The translations under genes were made by a program, and so were the position numbers. This document shows positions 54,421 through 64,000 of a stretch of DNA of 64,000 bases, one piece after another. The notes beneath the pieces were generated by a model, which was not told where the DNA came from, ran no database searches, and saw only the letters and a list, made by a program, of their open reading frames with translations. Positions within the stretch are counted from its first letter, which is position 1, and each line of letters opens with the position of its first letter. Origin of the DNA: Phyllostachys edulis (lineage: Eukaryota; Streptophyta; Magnoliopsida; Poales; Poaceae); the NCBI GenBank assembly GCA_036346405.1, contig CM070567.1, positions 42,451,470 to 42,515,469 of the forward strand, given 5' to 3'.

Positions 54421-55811
54421 TTTCTTGATCTTCGAAATTCAAATTCAGGTTTGAATTTCTCCTCTTTTGAATTTCGGACCTTTTTCTCAATTGGCCTTCT
54501 ATTCTTTCTTAGGCTTAGCCCATTTTTCCTCTTTGGGTCAGCCCATGTCCTTTTCCCTTGGCCTCCCTCACAACCGAGCCACCCTTTTCCCTGCCTTCTT
54601 CTTTCTTCTCTTCGAGTCATTTTGTCACACCGCCGCCCACGAGCTCCTCGACGCCACCACGAAAGTGCTCGCGACATGCTCCTTCGCCCTGCCCTTCTCT
54701 CCTGGTCAGCGCATCCCAGAGCCACCTGCGTTGCGTGACGTCGCCTGCAGCGCCCACGCCGTCCTCGTCAACTCCCCACCCACCCTTGACTCTGGCATCC
54801 TCCACTGCTCGGTCCCGTCAAGAGCTTGCCCACGCTCCCGCCCTGCCGCGCCATGACGATAGCATGCCATGGCCGCTACGCCAACTCCTCGCCCCATCGC
54901 ATCGCCAACTCATACCCGCGTTAGCACCTACGCGCTGTGTCACGCACGCGCTCGCCCCCATTCCGTCGCCTACACCCGCCTCCTCAAACGGATACTCGCC
55001 GGCTATAAGAGCCCCTCACCTCCCTTGGCTTCTCCCCCTCCCCCCTTCTCTTATTCTCTAGCCGAAGCTGCCGCCCCGTTGCTCCCTGGTAAGCTCCGCC
55101 TAAGAGCCGCCCGTATTTCCCCCTTTCAGCCGTGCTCCCGTTTCCTGGCCGCCGTGCCTCGCCGCCCCAGTGAGCCTCCCGTCATGCTAGCACCGTCACC
55201 ACAAGCCCCCGGCACCGAGGGACCCGTCCACCACCACCATTCTTCCTCCCCGCCGTCGTGGCTCCCTTCTCCTCCGCCCCAGCCACCGCCACCCTGCCAT
55301 CTCAGCCGCCTAAGCTCTCTGCTTGGCTCGGCTTCTTCCCGTGGTCACCTTGCGCATGCGCTTAGCTCACCCCATCTCCCAAGATCGTCCGCATGCTGGC
55401 ACTACATTCTTTGCTAGCTCGCGCCACTACTTCACAAAGACCACTGCCCTACCACTGTGCCCTCGTGACCACCGACCCAAGGGTGTCCCATTCTTAGCCT
55501 CCCCCGACACCACCCTCCCTCCCTCCGTCGGCGGCAAGCTCGTGCCCGAGCCAGAGCCACACCGCCCAAAAGCCTCCCCTGCTTTGTTTATCTGAAGCTT
55601 GGACAACCCTATAGCGCTTTAATCCTTGTCCTTAGGGCTTGAGTGTTATTGGGTGTTGGTTTAATTACTACCGTCCCAATGCCGTGTGGATCCAAGCCGA
55701 TTAATGCAATGCTTAGCATCGGTTTTTAGCTGAGCAGCCAATGACGAGTGGGCCGGCACACAATAAATTGCAATGGTGGACTTGGTCCATGCTTGGATTT
55801 TGTGCGCCAAG
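54421..55811 (+). repeat. Truncated LTR-like block, interrupted by element E
   Basis: Composition follows the LTRs here: AT-rich start, CCAATT-like and TCGGACC stretches, GC-rich leader, TATA-like CGGCTATAAGAGCCCC at 55001-55015 and pyrimidine-rich start region. No LTR edges seen. ORFs in both strands are low-complexity Pro/Ser/Ala. Confidence 0.35.
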
Positions 55812-56640
55812 TGTGACACCCTGATTTTCAGATCCTTTTTGAAGATTTCAAAATAAAAAGAACCATTTTGTTTTGATGAGAATTCAAAGCTTAACTTGAA
55901 ATTTCAGGATGGATTTCAAATTGACTAACTAAAACTTCAACTAAAAGTCCTTGATGGTTTGTTGAGTTTGTTGGAGTTTTGATGATATTCCTTTCTTCGA
56001 TCCGTGTTTTGTCCTCCTCTAGACCAGACCTCCTTAGGTCTAAACCTCCCCAAGTGATTGTACCCTCCCTGGTCTAAACCTCCTTTGGTGGTTCCTTCCC
56101 AAGTTTAGACCTCTCCCAGTCTAAACCTTTCTTAAATCCATTTGAGCTCATCCTCTGTATCATTTGAACCCCACTAAGTCTGCTTGGACTTACCTCCTTT
56201 GCTTAACCCTTGTAGTTCTCTCCGAAGTGTCCTCATCGCCCATCCGTATTACTGGCCCCAACTCACGGTAGACTTCGTTTCTAGGACCTCCTCCCTGTTT
56301 ATTTAGACCTCCCCGTGTCCTTCAGGACCTCCCCATGTCCTCTAGGACCTCCTCCTTGTCTATTTGGACCACCCCGTGTCCTTTAGGACCTCCCCATATC
56401 CTCCAGGACCTCCTCCTCATCTATTTGGATCTCTATCGCTTGTGTACCATCCGATTTGTATTAGACGGTTTGATCTTGGTGAGACGTTCGGATGGTCCGA
56501 ACATCCCAACCGTTTTGGACCGTCCGATTCAGTTAATGGCTGAGATCTAGTGCTAGCTCTGGTGGTCCGAACAGCCCAATCACTTTGGGCGGTTCGATTG
56601 GAATCCAATGGCTCCCGCTTCTCCCACTTCTTATCTCGCT

Positions 56641-56900
56641 GCAGACCTCCTCCTTGTAGATCTGGCCATTAAGACCTCCCCCTTGGAGATCTTAACCGTC
56701 CAGACCTCCCTCCTTGTAGATCTGGCCATTAAGACCTCCCCCTTGGAGATCTTAACCGTCCAGACCTCCCTCCTTGTAGATTTTGCCGTTAAGACCTCCC
56801 CTTTGGAGATCTTAACCGCCCAGACCTCCTCCTTTGCAGATCCGACCGTTAGGACCTCCCCTTTGGAGATCCTAAATGTTCAGACCTCTCTTTTTGAGAT
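56641..56900 (+). repeat. 60 bp tandem repeat in U3 of LTR E
   Basis: Four copies with exact 60 bp period of the unit around CAGACCTCCCTCCTTGTAGA, CCATTAAGACCTCCCCCTTG and GAGATCTTAACCGTC. The unit is itself made of two related halves built on GACCTCC. Confidence 0.9.
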
Positions 56901-57382
56901 CTTAACCTTTCAAGACCTCTGCCTTCGATTAGATCCTGACCATCCAGTCCTCCCCCTGGATTTAATCCAACCGTCAGGACCTCCCTTGTGGGTGAGGACT
57001 TCCCCTTGACCTCTGCATACCTCTTCTTTGCACTTGATCTTGGCCGTTGGACCTCCTTTTCGGAGATCCAACTGTCAGGACCTCCCCAGTGGGTGAGGAC
57101 CTCCCTTGTCCTCTGCGGGACCTCCTCAAGGTCTCCACAGGACCTCCCCTGCGGGTCTTGACTGGACCCACTTGGCAGTCACGCCTATTTTTCTTTATCC
57201 TTTGATTGCGTCCTTGTGCAAGGAAGTCCTCCCCCTCATTTAATGCATTGTGTATCGCATTAAATGCTACCACTTTTTGCAGTACCCATGTCATACTTTT
57301 GTCCCATCCCTTGCCTGCCTTCTTGGTCCTTTTTACTAACTCCTGAGCAACCGCACCTTGGGAAAACCTCATTGGCTCTAGC

Positions 57383-57390
57383 TATATATA
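57383..57390 (+). promoter_or_regulatory. TATA box of LTR E
   Basis: TATATATA in CTAGCTATATATAGC, followed by CCTTCCTCTCTCAC. Confidence 0.6.
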
Positions 57391-57616
57391 GCTTGGGAAG
57401 CCCTTCCTCTCTCACTTTCTTCCTCACTTCCCCTCTCTAGCTCAACCAAGCATTCCCTGGACCTCTCTCCAAGCTCACAGGATCTCCTCCAGCTAGCTCC
57501 CTGGACCTCCTCCCGATTGCCTACCCTCTCAGTTGGTTTTTATATTGGAGTTTTATTGGCATTTCTTTGGATCTTGTTGGAGCTCTATTTCAGTTCTTTG
57601 GTTTTTCACCGTGTAG

Positions 57617-58983
57617 ATTGCGAAGGCCGTGAGGAGCAAGAATTCTTTGAAGGAGAAGAAGCTCAAGACTTTGAGTAAGGCAAGTTATACTCTTTATCAT
57701 ATTGCACCCATTACTTCAAGATACTTATGTTGTGTTTCAAAGAATGTATGCATGCTTACTTTTACTAAGTTATTTCAATGCCTATCTTTCTGTCCATAGC
57801 TATGCCTTATTCCCTTGTATGGCCACTGTCTATGTTGAACCAACCCCATTGTCACCTTAGATAAAATCTGGTTTTTGCAATAGTAAGGACCAGAGGCTTA
57901 TGAAAAATTAAAGCTTAGTCTTACTTAGACCAAAATATTAATCTGGGAAATGTTTCTTTCAACAAAAAAAAATATCAAATGTTTTCAAAGCCATGACATT
58001 GGGTTGTCATGGAGGTTTTGATAAATGTTTTGGAAAAATAGAAATGGAAAAATGGATTTGGTCTTGGGTGGATAGGTTGTTTGGCTGGTGCAGGGTATGC
58101 ACGGGCTCAACTCGGGTAGGGTTGAGGCCCAGGGGTTTGTGTTAGCCGCCCAAGCCATATGAGGACCGGTCTTTGAGCCGCGTCTTGCTATGCCTATAAT
58201 GGGCTATGCCACCCTCGTGCAACCACATGTCCTGAGAAATGGGCAAAGGGACCTGGCCGACTAATTTGCAAAGCTCCATTGCGGTTGATCCTGTGGATGC
58301 GGTGGATAGTCTTGTTATGACCTTTGTAGTCCCACCATGCAAGAGGGGCCCGAACCTCATGATGGGTAGTCCAAAGGGGGTGAAACCTTAGCGAGGGTGG
58401 ACTGCATTGGAGTAATGCTTTGTAAAGGCCTTGTCATGTGCTCTAGACCTCTCACCAAAGGAAGTGTGAGGTGGCGTCGACGGACACCAAGCAAACTAGA
58501 GAATTCATGTCATGTGGGTAAAGTGTATAATCTCTACAGAGCGTAAGCCTATTCGAAGAGCCATGTCCACGGTCATGGATATGCTAGTAAAGCCACTCAA
58601 AGTTAGCTCTTGGTTTTGGTTTTCAAAGAACTTATGAAATTGGTTTTGGATTTCTATCCAAATGGTTAATGGGTGGGGAGCCATGTGACAGGAGGGTATC
58701 CTTCACCATATTGATGATGAATGTTATCCAACTAAAAATTGAGTTTTGAAAATGAGCTTTTACTTATTATAATTGCCTTGAAACTTAATACTTGTAATTG
58801 AAACAAACTTGGCGTTACGCAAATCAACCCTAATATGCCTTCCTTTGATATATCCATTATGCATGTCATTCTGTTAATTGACGGGTGTAACTTGCCACCA
58901 CGGTTGTTGTGCTCACTCCTGCTTGATTGATGAATTGAGCAGGTGAAGACTTCTTTGATGATGAAGAGGACCAAGTCAATTAG
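57617..58983 (+). CDS. Predicted LTR-internal spliced mini-gene, LTR E copy (partial)
   Basis: Exon 2 is 57617-57679 after acceptor CCGTGTAG, encoding EGREEQEFFEGEEAQDFE, ending in TAA directly before the GC donor AAG|GCAAGT (57680). Acceptor TTGAGCAG at 58942; exon 3 encodes EDFFDDEEDQVN then TAG (58981). Intron 1263 nt. The peptide is strongly acidic as in the other families. The TAA would stop this copy; CAA occupies that place in B. Confidence 0.35.
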
Positions 58984-59114
58984 GCCACACCCTCCAGCCA
59001 ATCACCTGTGGTGTAATGGATGGAGTCTGTCCTTTGGTTTTTCCACTGTGTATTTTGCTCTTGGTTGCTGGAGCTTGTAAGCAACCCCCTTGTAATCAAC
59101 TCCCTTTTGTTGTC

Positions 59115-59120
59115 AATAAA
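59115..59120 (+). terminator. Poly(A) signal of LTR E
   Basis: AATAAA in TGTCAATAAAGCC, same context as in LTR D (36853). Confidence 0.55.
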
Positions 59121-59219
59121 GCCTTTTGTGGATGTATATGTTATCACCTGCTGTGAGAACCAGTCATTGATCTCTAGGGACTGGTTTAGATCACAGAGGA
59201 CTTGAGGCTTGTCCCCAAG

Positions 59220-59450
59220 CCCCACGACCTCCTCGGGTTGGTTCCTCACGGACCTCCCTTGGGTTAGAGCGTGGAGCTTGGGGAGGTCTGAGGTCCAAAG
59301 ACCTCCTCGGGTCAGTTCCCTGGACCTCCAGGAGGTTCGGTTGGACCTCCTGGGAGGCCTGGGTGGACCGCCCGAGAGGTCCTTGGGACCTCCTGGGAGG
59401 TCTTGATGGACTCCCAGGGAGGTCTTGGAGGACCTCTAGGGTGAGGCCCC
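59220..59450 (+). repeat. GACCTCC / GGAGGTC palindrome cluster in U5 of LTR E
   Basis: Repeated self-complementary words, e.g. GGACCTCCTGGGAGGTCT and GGACCTCCAGGAGGTTC, seven or more within 230 bp. Confidence 0.75.
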
Positions 59451-59468
59451 TGGCTGGGTCGCCACAAG

Positions 59469-59480
59469 TTGTATCAGAGC
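59469..59480 (+). other. Primer binding site (element E)
   Basis: TTGTATCAGAGC, one base different from the TGGTATCAGAGC used by A, B and C. Two bases after the LTR end. Confidence 0.8.
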
Positions 59481-59982
59481 ATCTTGACTGTAGGTCGCAG
59501 CCTAGTAAAATGGTCGTTAGTTGAAAGTTCAAAAGGTGTTTTACTAAACAAGAGAAATAAATTATTCTCTCCTTACCTAAGTCATCTATCTATTCTTATC
59601 ACTATCTCTGTATCTTTCCTTACCTTATTTCCTCCTTATCTTTTTGCTTGCCTCAACGTTTTATATAGTTCAATGGAACTCCTTTCCTGGAAATATCAAT
59701 AGGGCCGGCTTAGACCCCTGTTGTTGCATTAAGGACCTCCCAATTCGTGACATTGAGTGGCAGTCCCTTGCAAAGATCACCCCTGAGGCTTCTTTGCAAG
59801 AGACCACCCCTCATGATCAAGGCCTCTCTGCTCGTAGCCATAAGGGCAGCAAGCCTCGAGTAGTAAATGTCCGTGTTTTGGTTGCTAAAGTTTTTGTTCT
59901 TGGTTAATGCTGGTTTGATTGTTTTACCCCTCTTTCCCCCTTAGCTCTCTCATCTCTTCCCTACCTCTTGGACCTCTGGCAG
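59481..59982 (+). other. Leader between PBS and gag (element E)
   Basis: Where A and B carry ORF0. The reading frame 59644-59907 (87 codons, AKITPEASLQETTPHDQGL) is open but unlike ORF0 of B. No function recognised. Confidence 0.4.
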
Positions 59983-61265
59983 ATGGTGACAACTAGAGGC
60001 AGTGGCAGCACTAGTGGTCAAGGCCGAACCTCTGGGGATGATCCAGAGACCCCAGTGCCGCAACCACCACCTCCTCCAGCTCAAGGTCTAGACTGGGGCC
60101 AAATGATGGCAAATCAAGTACAGTTGATCAATTTGCTAGCTCAGTCCATCACCAACACTCAGAACCTTCAAGCAGCAGCAGTAGCCCCACCTCCTGTATA
60201 TGTGCCACCCCCTCCTAGGACAAATATCTCTGAGTTCATGAGGATGAGGCCACCCACATTCTCCAGCACTACTGAGCCTATGGAAGCCGATGACTGGCTC
60301 AGGGCAATGGGAAGAAAGCTGGACATGATCCAATGTACGGATCGTGAGAGGGTTTTGTTTGCCTCTCACCAACTCCATGGACTAGTCTCTGAGTGGTGGG
60401 ACAACTTCACCCAATCCCATGTTGTTGCTCAGACTATAACTTGGGAGGAATTTGTGCAAGCTTTTCGCCGTGCACACATACCACATGGTATGATGTTGCT
60501 AAAGAAGAAAGAGTTCAGATCCTTGCGCCAAGGGAGCCGCACAGTAAGTGAATATCTTCACAAGTTCAACCAATTAGCAAGATATGCATCTGAAGATGTG
60601 GCCACTGATGAGTCCAAGCAAGAATGTTTCTTGGAAGGGCTCAATGATGATCTCTTGGTCCAGCTCCTTGCTCATGACTACACATATTTTTAGCAACTTG
60701 TGAGCAAGGCAATTCGACAAGAGGGTAAGCATGTTGAGCTGGAAAATCATAAGAAGAGGAAGGCAGCTCAGCAGTTTAGACCAAAGGGTTTTTTCAGGCC
60801 AAAGACCTCTCAATTTCAGCCTAAGAGGCCTGTGACCTCCTTCCCCTCTAGGCCTCCAATGCAAGCCAAGCGGCCTGGTACCTCCAGCCCCTATAAGACC
60901 TCTCCAGGAGGTCAATTTCAGAGCAAGCCGGCCACAATTTCTGCAGTAGGGGTAACTTGCTTTTATTGCAATGAAGTGAGGCATTATGCTAACAAATGCC
61001 CAAAGAAGCCACAAGCAATAGCCACCCCTCCAAACAAAGCCAGCCAAGGGAATTCAGCACATGGTGGCAATTCTAAAATGAAGCCTACAACCCAATTTAT
61101 CAAGGGACATGTGAATCATGTCACAGCTGAGGAAGCTCAACATGCTTTGGATGTAGTCCTTGGTACATTTCTTGTTAATACCGTACCAGCCTCAGTTCTT
61201 TTTTATTCCGGAGCTTCTCATTCAATTATCTCTTCAAAGTTTGTGGGTAATAATGGGTTAGCTAT
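59983..61265 (+). pseudogene. gag and start of retropepsin (element E), truncated by LTR F
   Basis: Starts MVTTRGSGSTSGQG. Capsid: EWWDNFTQ, EFRSLRQGSRTVSEYLHKF, LARYASEDV. TAG at 60691-60693 interrupts the frame after AHDYTYF, but it continues open: QLVSKAIRQEGKHVEL, a Lys/Arg/Pro-rich linker, and zinc knuckle CFYCNEVRHYANKC (about 60958-60999). The protease begins VLGTFLVNTVPASVLF and has YSGASHS where DSGASHS is usual (TAT at 61204-61206). LTR F cuts the frame at 61266. The start at 59983 follows family usage; 59968 is in frame but less typical. Confidence 0.88.
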
Positions 61266-62040
61266 TGTAACGTCCCGTTTTTCCAGAGTTTTGAAAAGCT
61301 TTTAAAAAGAATAACCATTTGGTTTTGATGAGAGTTCAAAGCTTAATTTGAAGATTTCAGAAATTGGGAGGTTTAACTTGAACTAATCAAACTTCAATTA
61401 ATTCCCTTTTTGGTTGATCTGGAGTTATTGCTGTTCTTTGGCTTTTTAGCCTCTTTTTCTCTGTTGGCCTTGTTTGTCCTCCAGGCTAGTCTCTCCCCCT
61501 CTAGTTCTCTCTCTTTCTCCGGTCTTTCCTCTCGCTGGACATTTCTCTGATGCCCAGACCCTCCTTTTGCTGGACATCTCCTGATGCCCAGATCCATCTC
61601 ATCTTTCTGACCTTCTCTTCTTTTCCTCTTCTCTCTGGACCTCCCTGGAGTTCCTCCTTTGTGGATCTCCTCCCTTTTGGAGATATCCTCCCTTGGGTCT
61701 TTCCTTTCGCCCAGACCTCCTCCCAGCTGGACCTCTTTATAGGTTCAATCCCTTCTGTTCTCTAGACCTCCCTTTGTAATCTCCTGTTTGGACTTTCCTT
61801 AAGTCCAGACCTTCCTGTTGTTGGCTTGAACCTCTTTGTGCTTAGACCTCCCCTTGGGTCTAAGCTTTCATCTTTGACTAGATCTCCCCTTGATCTAAAC
61901 CTCTTTCTTTGTTTGGACCTCCCCGTGGACCTCTCAACGTTCTTTTATCACCTCTGAGGTCATTTGGGCATCCCAGAGTTCCTCTGGACCTCCCTGTGCC
62001 CTTTTGGAACCCTCCTCGAACTCCCTTCAAGCCCTATCAG

Positions 62041-62470
62041 ACCTCCCCCTTGTTAGATCTGACCGTTAAGACCTCCTCTCCGGAGATCTTAACCGCTCAG
62101 ACCTCCCCCTTGTTCAGATCTGGCCGTTAGGACCTCCTCTCTAGAGATCTTAACCGCTCAGACCTCCCCCTTGTTAGATCTGACCGTTAGGACCTCCTCT
62201 CTGGAGATCTTAACCGCTCAGACCTCCCCCTTGTTCAGATCTGGCCGTTAGGACCTCCTCTCTGGAGATCTTAACCGCTCAGACCTCCCCCTTGTTAGAT
62301 CTGACCGTTAGGACCTCCTCTCTAGAGATCTTAACCGCTCAGACCTCCCCCTTGTTCAGATCTGGCCGTTAGGACCTCCTCTCTGGAGATCTTAGCCGCT
62401 CAGACCTCCTCCTTGTTAGATCTGACCGTTAGGACCTCCCTTTTGGAGATCTTAGCCGCCCAGATCCTTC
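62041..62470 (+). repeat. 60/61 bp tandem repeat in U3 of LTR F
   Basis: Seven units alternating between TTGTTAGATCTGACCGTTA and TTGTTCAGATCTGGCCGTTA, giving a 121 bp higher-order period. Same GACCTCC and GATCTTAACCG words as in LTR E. Confidence 0.9.
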
Positions 62471-62974
62471 CGCTGTTGGATCCAAGGGTCCAGACCTCTT
62501 TAGGCCTAGGCCTCTCTAGCGTTTGGACTCACCGCTGGCTCTTGCGGACGTATCGCTTGAGGCTTTGCCTTCATCACCTAGGACCCTTCGATGCTATTTG
62601 GATGGCCCGATCCTGAGGACTCGTTCGCTTGGTCCGAACATTCCCTTCTCTTTGTGCCCTTCGATCTACATCAGACGGCTTGGTTGAGTTGGCTCGTTCG
62701 CTTGGTCCGAACGGCCCATTTGCCTTGCTCCGTCCGATCAAGATCTAACGGCTCCTGTTCCTCCTCGCATCCTTGTCTCCGCGGACCTCCCTTTGTTGGA
62801 AATCTTGACTATCGGACCTCCCCTTTGGAGATCCGAGTGTCAGGACCTCCTCGTTACCTTTTGAGATCTTGACCGTTCAGGTCCTCCCCTTTTGAGATCT
62901 TGACCGTCGGATTTTCCCTTTTGGAGATTTTGACCGTCAGGACCTCCTTGCTCTCAGGGCCTCCTCGAGCGCCT

Positions 62975-63445
62975 TACCCCTTGTGGTCTAGACCTCCTTC
63001 TCTGTGTGTTTAGACCCCTGTGGTCTAGACCTCCTTCTCTGTGTGTTTAGACCCCTGTGGTCTAGACCTCCTTCTCTGTGTGTTTAGACCTTTGTGGTCT
63101 AGACCTCCCTGTTGTGTTTGGACCTCCCTTAGGTTCAGACCTCCCTGTTGCGTTTGGACCTCCCTTAGGTTCAGACCTCCCTGTTGTGTTTGGACCTCCC
63201 TTAGGTTCAGACCTCCCTGTTGCGTTTGGACCTCCCTTAGGTTCAAACCTCCTGTGTGTTTGGACCTCCCTTAGGTTCGACCTCCTGTTGTGTTTGGACC
63301 TCCCTTGGTTCAGACCTCCTGTTGTGTTTGGACCTCCTTAGGTTCGAGACCTCCTGCTAACGTTTGGACCTCCCTTAGGTTCAGACATCCCTGTTGCGTT
63401 TGGACCTCCTTTAGGTTCAGACCTCCCCTTTTGTGTTTAGACCTT
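62975..63445 (+). repeat. Second tandem array in U3 of LTR F
   Basis: Three copies of a 37 bp unit (GTGTGTTTAGACCCCTGTGG...), then about nine copies of a 33-36 bp unit (TTTGGACCTCCCTTAGGTTC...). Units near 63240-63360 are shortened by 1-3 bases. Confidence 0.85.
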
Positions 63446-63755
63446 TGAGGTCTAGACCTCCCTGTTTGTCCTAGGACCTCCTTGCAGGACCTCCTTCTTG
63501 GACCTCCTCCTTGGACCGTGGACCATGTCCTTTGACTAGTCTGCGCACCTTTGACTGGCCCCTTTGGCAGTCTTAAGTGCATTTGATGTGGGTTGAGTCA
63601 CATTAAATGCTGCCACCTACCTTTGTACTCTTTTTCTACTTTGTGTCACATCCCTTGCTTTCTTTATTTCTTTTCGTACCTTGTGGCAATGTGCCTTGTC
63701 CTAATACCTTGAACCTGGTCGCTTCTTTGTGTTGGTGCTGTGTTCCTCTGTTCTC

Positions 63756-63763
63756 TTTAAATA
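63756..63763 (+). promoter_or_regulatory. TATA box of LTR F
   Basis: TTTAAATA in CTCTTTAAATAGAGC; the same core in opposite orientation serves LTR B (29571, 44417). Confidence 0.5.
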
Positions 63764-64000
63764 GAGCACCAGAGGGCACCGCTGCCTCCCTGCTCCTCAT
63801 TTCAACTCCTCCTCGGTTTCTTCCTGACCTGGTGAACTCCTCCAAGCTCCTTTGGCTCAGACCCCTTTTGGGTCTGGACCTCCCTCTCGCCTGGAGCTCT
63901 CGCTGGAATCTCCCTGTGGACCTCCTCCTCCCTGTGGACCTCCTCTTCTCTTTTGATTTCAAGTAAGTTCTTTTGTTTTTCTTGGAGTTTCTTTTGCTGA

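Larger units (their letters stand above)
55812..59466 (+). repeat. 5' LTR of element E (3655 bp)
   Basis: TGTGACACCC...TGGGTCGCCACA, followed by the PBS. TATA at 57383-57390 and poly(A) signal at 59115-59120 imply a long R of about 1.7 kb. Module order as in solo LTR D: GGCAAGTTATAC, TTGCACCCATTA, GTGCTCTAGAC, GGGTAAAGTGTA, TGACGGGTGTAACTTG. Confidence 0.85.
55812..64000 (+). mobile_element. Ty3/gypsy element E with nested LTR F, cut by window end
   Basis: Plus-strand element: 5' LTR 55812-59466, PBS-like site, leader, gag from 59983. At 61266 a related LTR (F) interrupts the retropepsin region and continues past 64000. Everything downstream of the protease lies outside. Gag has one stop and the protease active site is altered. 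LTRs E and F share their first 120 bp pattern (CATTTGGTTTTGATGAGAG against CATTTTGTTTTGATGAGAA). Confidence 0.85.
61266..64000 (+). repeat. LTR F, inserted in gag-pol of element E (runs off window)
   Basis: Starts TGTAACGTCCCG; the preceding pentamer GCTAT would be the target duplication. Related to LTR E but not identical. Contains two tandem arrays and a TATA box at 63756-63763 (CTTTAAATAGAGC), so only U3 and the start of R are visible. Solo LTR or full element cannot be decided. Confidence 0.8.

Noticed and set aside
54396..55595. ORFs of up to 182 codons
   Set aside because: Pro/Ser/Ala low complexity in several frames; block looks like an LTR leader.
56608..57009. 133-codon ORF with repeated LLVDLAIKTSPLEILT
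   Set aside because: Direct translation of the 60 bp noncoding tandem repeat; period divisible by three keeps it open.
63025..63341. Repetitive ORFs on both strands
   Set aside because: Translations of the 33-37 bp tandem array in LTR F.

Overview
This is nuclear DNA of a flowering plant, almost certainly a grass. It has a coiled-coil (non-TIR) NBS-LRR gene, GC-rich leaders, Tekay/Del-like Ty3/gypsy elements with 3-5 kb LTRs, and a Mutator-like element (MULE) with plant-mobile-domain (PMD) and GRF zinc-finger genes. I see no rRNA, tRNA, CRISPR or bacterial feature. The only candidate host gene is the NBS-LRR at 9852-13273, which carries one frameshift. Nearly everything else is transposon, most of it decayed.

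Layout: 1-7262 is a minus-strand gypsy element (A), cut by the window start: RNase H/RT, protease, gag with serial zinc knuckles, an extra ORF0, PBS and a 3.2 kb LTR. 7263-8591 is featureless. 8592-9514 is a hAT-type element carrying a piece of an ESS2/DGCR14-like splicing-factor gene. 9852-13273 is the NBS-LRR gene. 13389-51537 is bounded by inverted repeats with palindrome-rich subterminal arrays and is best read as one MULE of about 11.4 kb. It holds a transposase, a PMD gene and three GRF-finger genes, expanded by a 26.7 kb retrotransposon insertion. The retrotransposon (B, 19319-46036, TSD CAACG) sits in an intron of the PMD gene. It carries a second copy of its own family in its 3' LTR (C, 22205-29153, TSD CTATG) and a solo LTR of another family in its RNase H (D, 33103-36970, TSD GTAAT). 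51538-55811 holds a 302 bp foldback element, a relic GRF-gene fragment, a possible 5' exon and a truncated LTR-like block. 55812-64000 is a plus-strand gypsy element (E) whose gag is interrupted by a related LTR (F) that runs off the window.

The most interesting signal is inside the LTRs. In the B/C family all three complete LTRs (two of B, one of C) contain what looks like a spliced mini-gene. It has a 78 nt exon and a 62 nt terminal exon of identical length in each copy, a GC-AG intron of about 1.4 kb, and acidic peptides whose stop is conserved as a stop although its codon differs (TGA or TAG). Families A, D and E show the same architecture at the same relative place. The LTRs also share a noncoding block with the palindrome CTATTCGAATAG. 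The second system of note is the MULE, with divergent GRF-finger genes, tandemly duplicated exon-intron units and mirrored hairpin arrays at both ends.

All boundaries come from reading the sequence alone. No alignment or database search was run.
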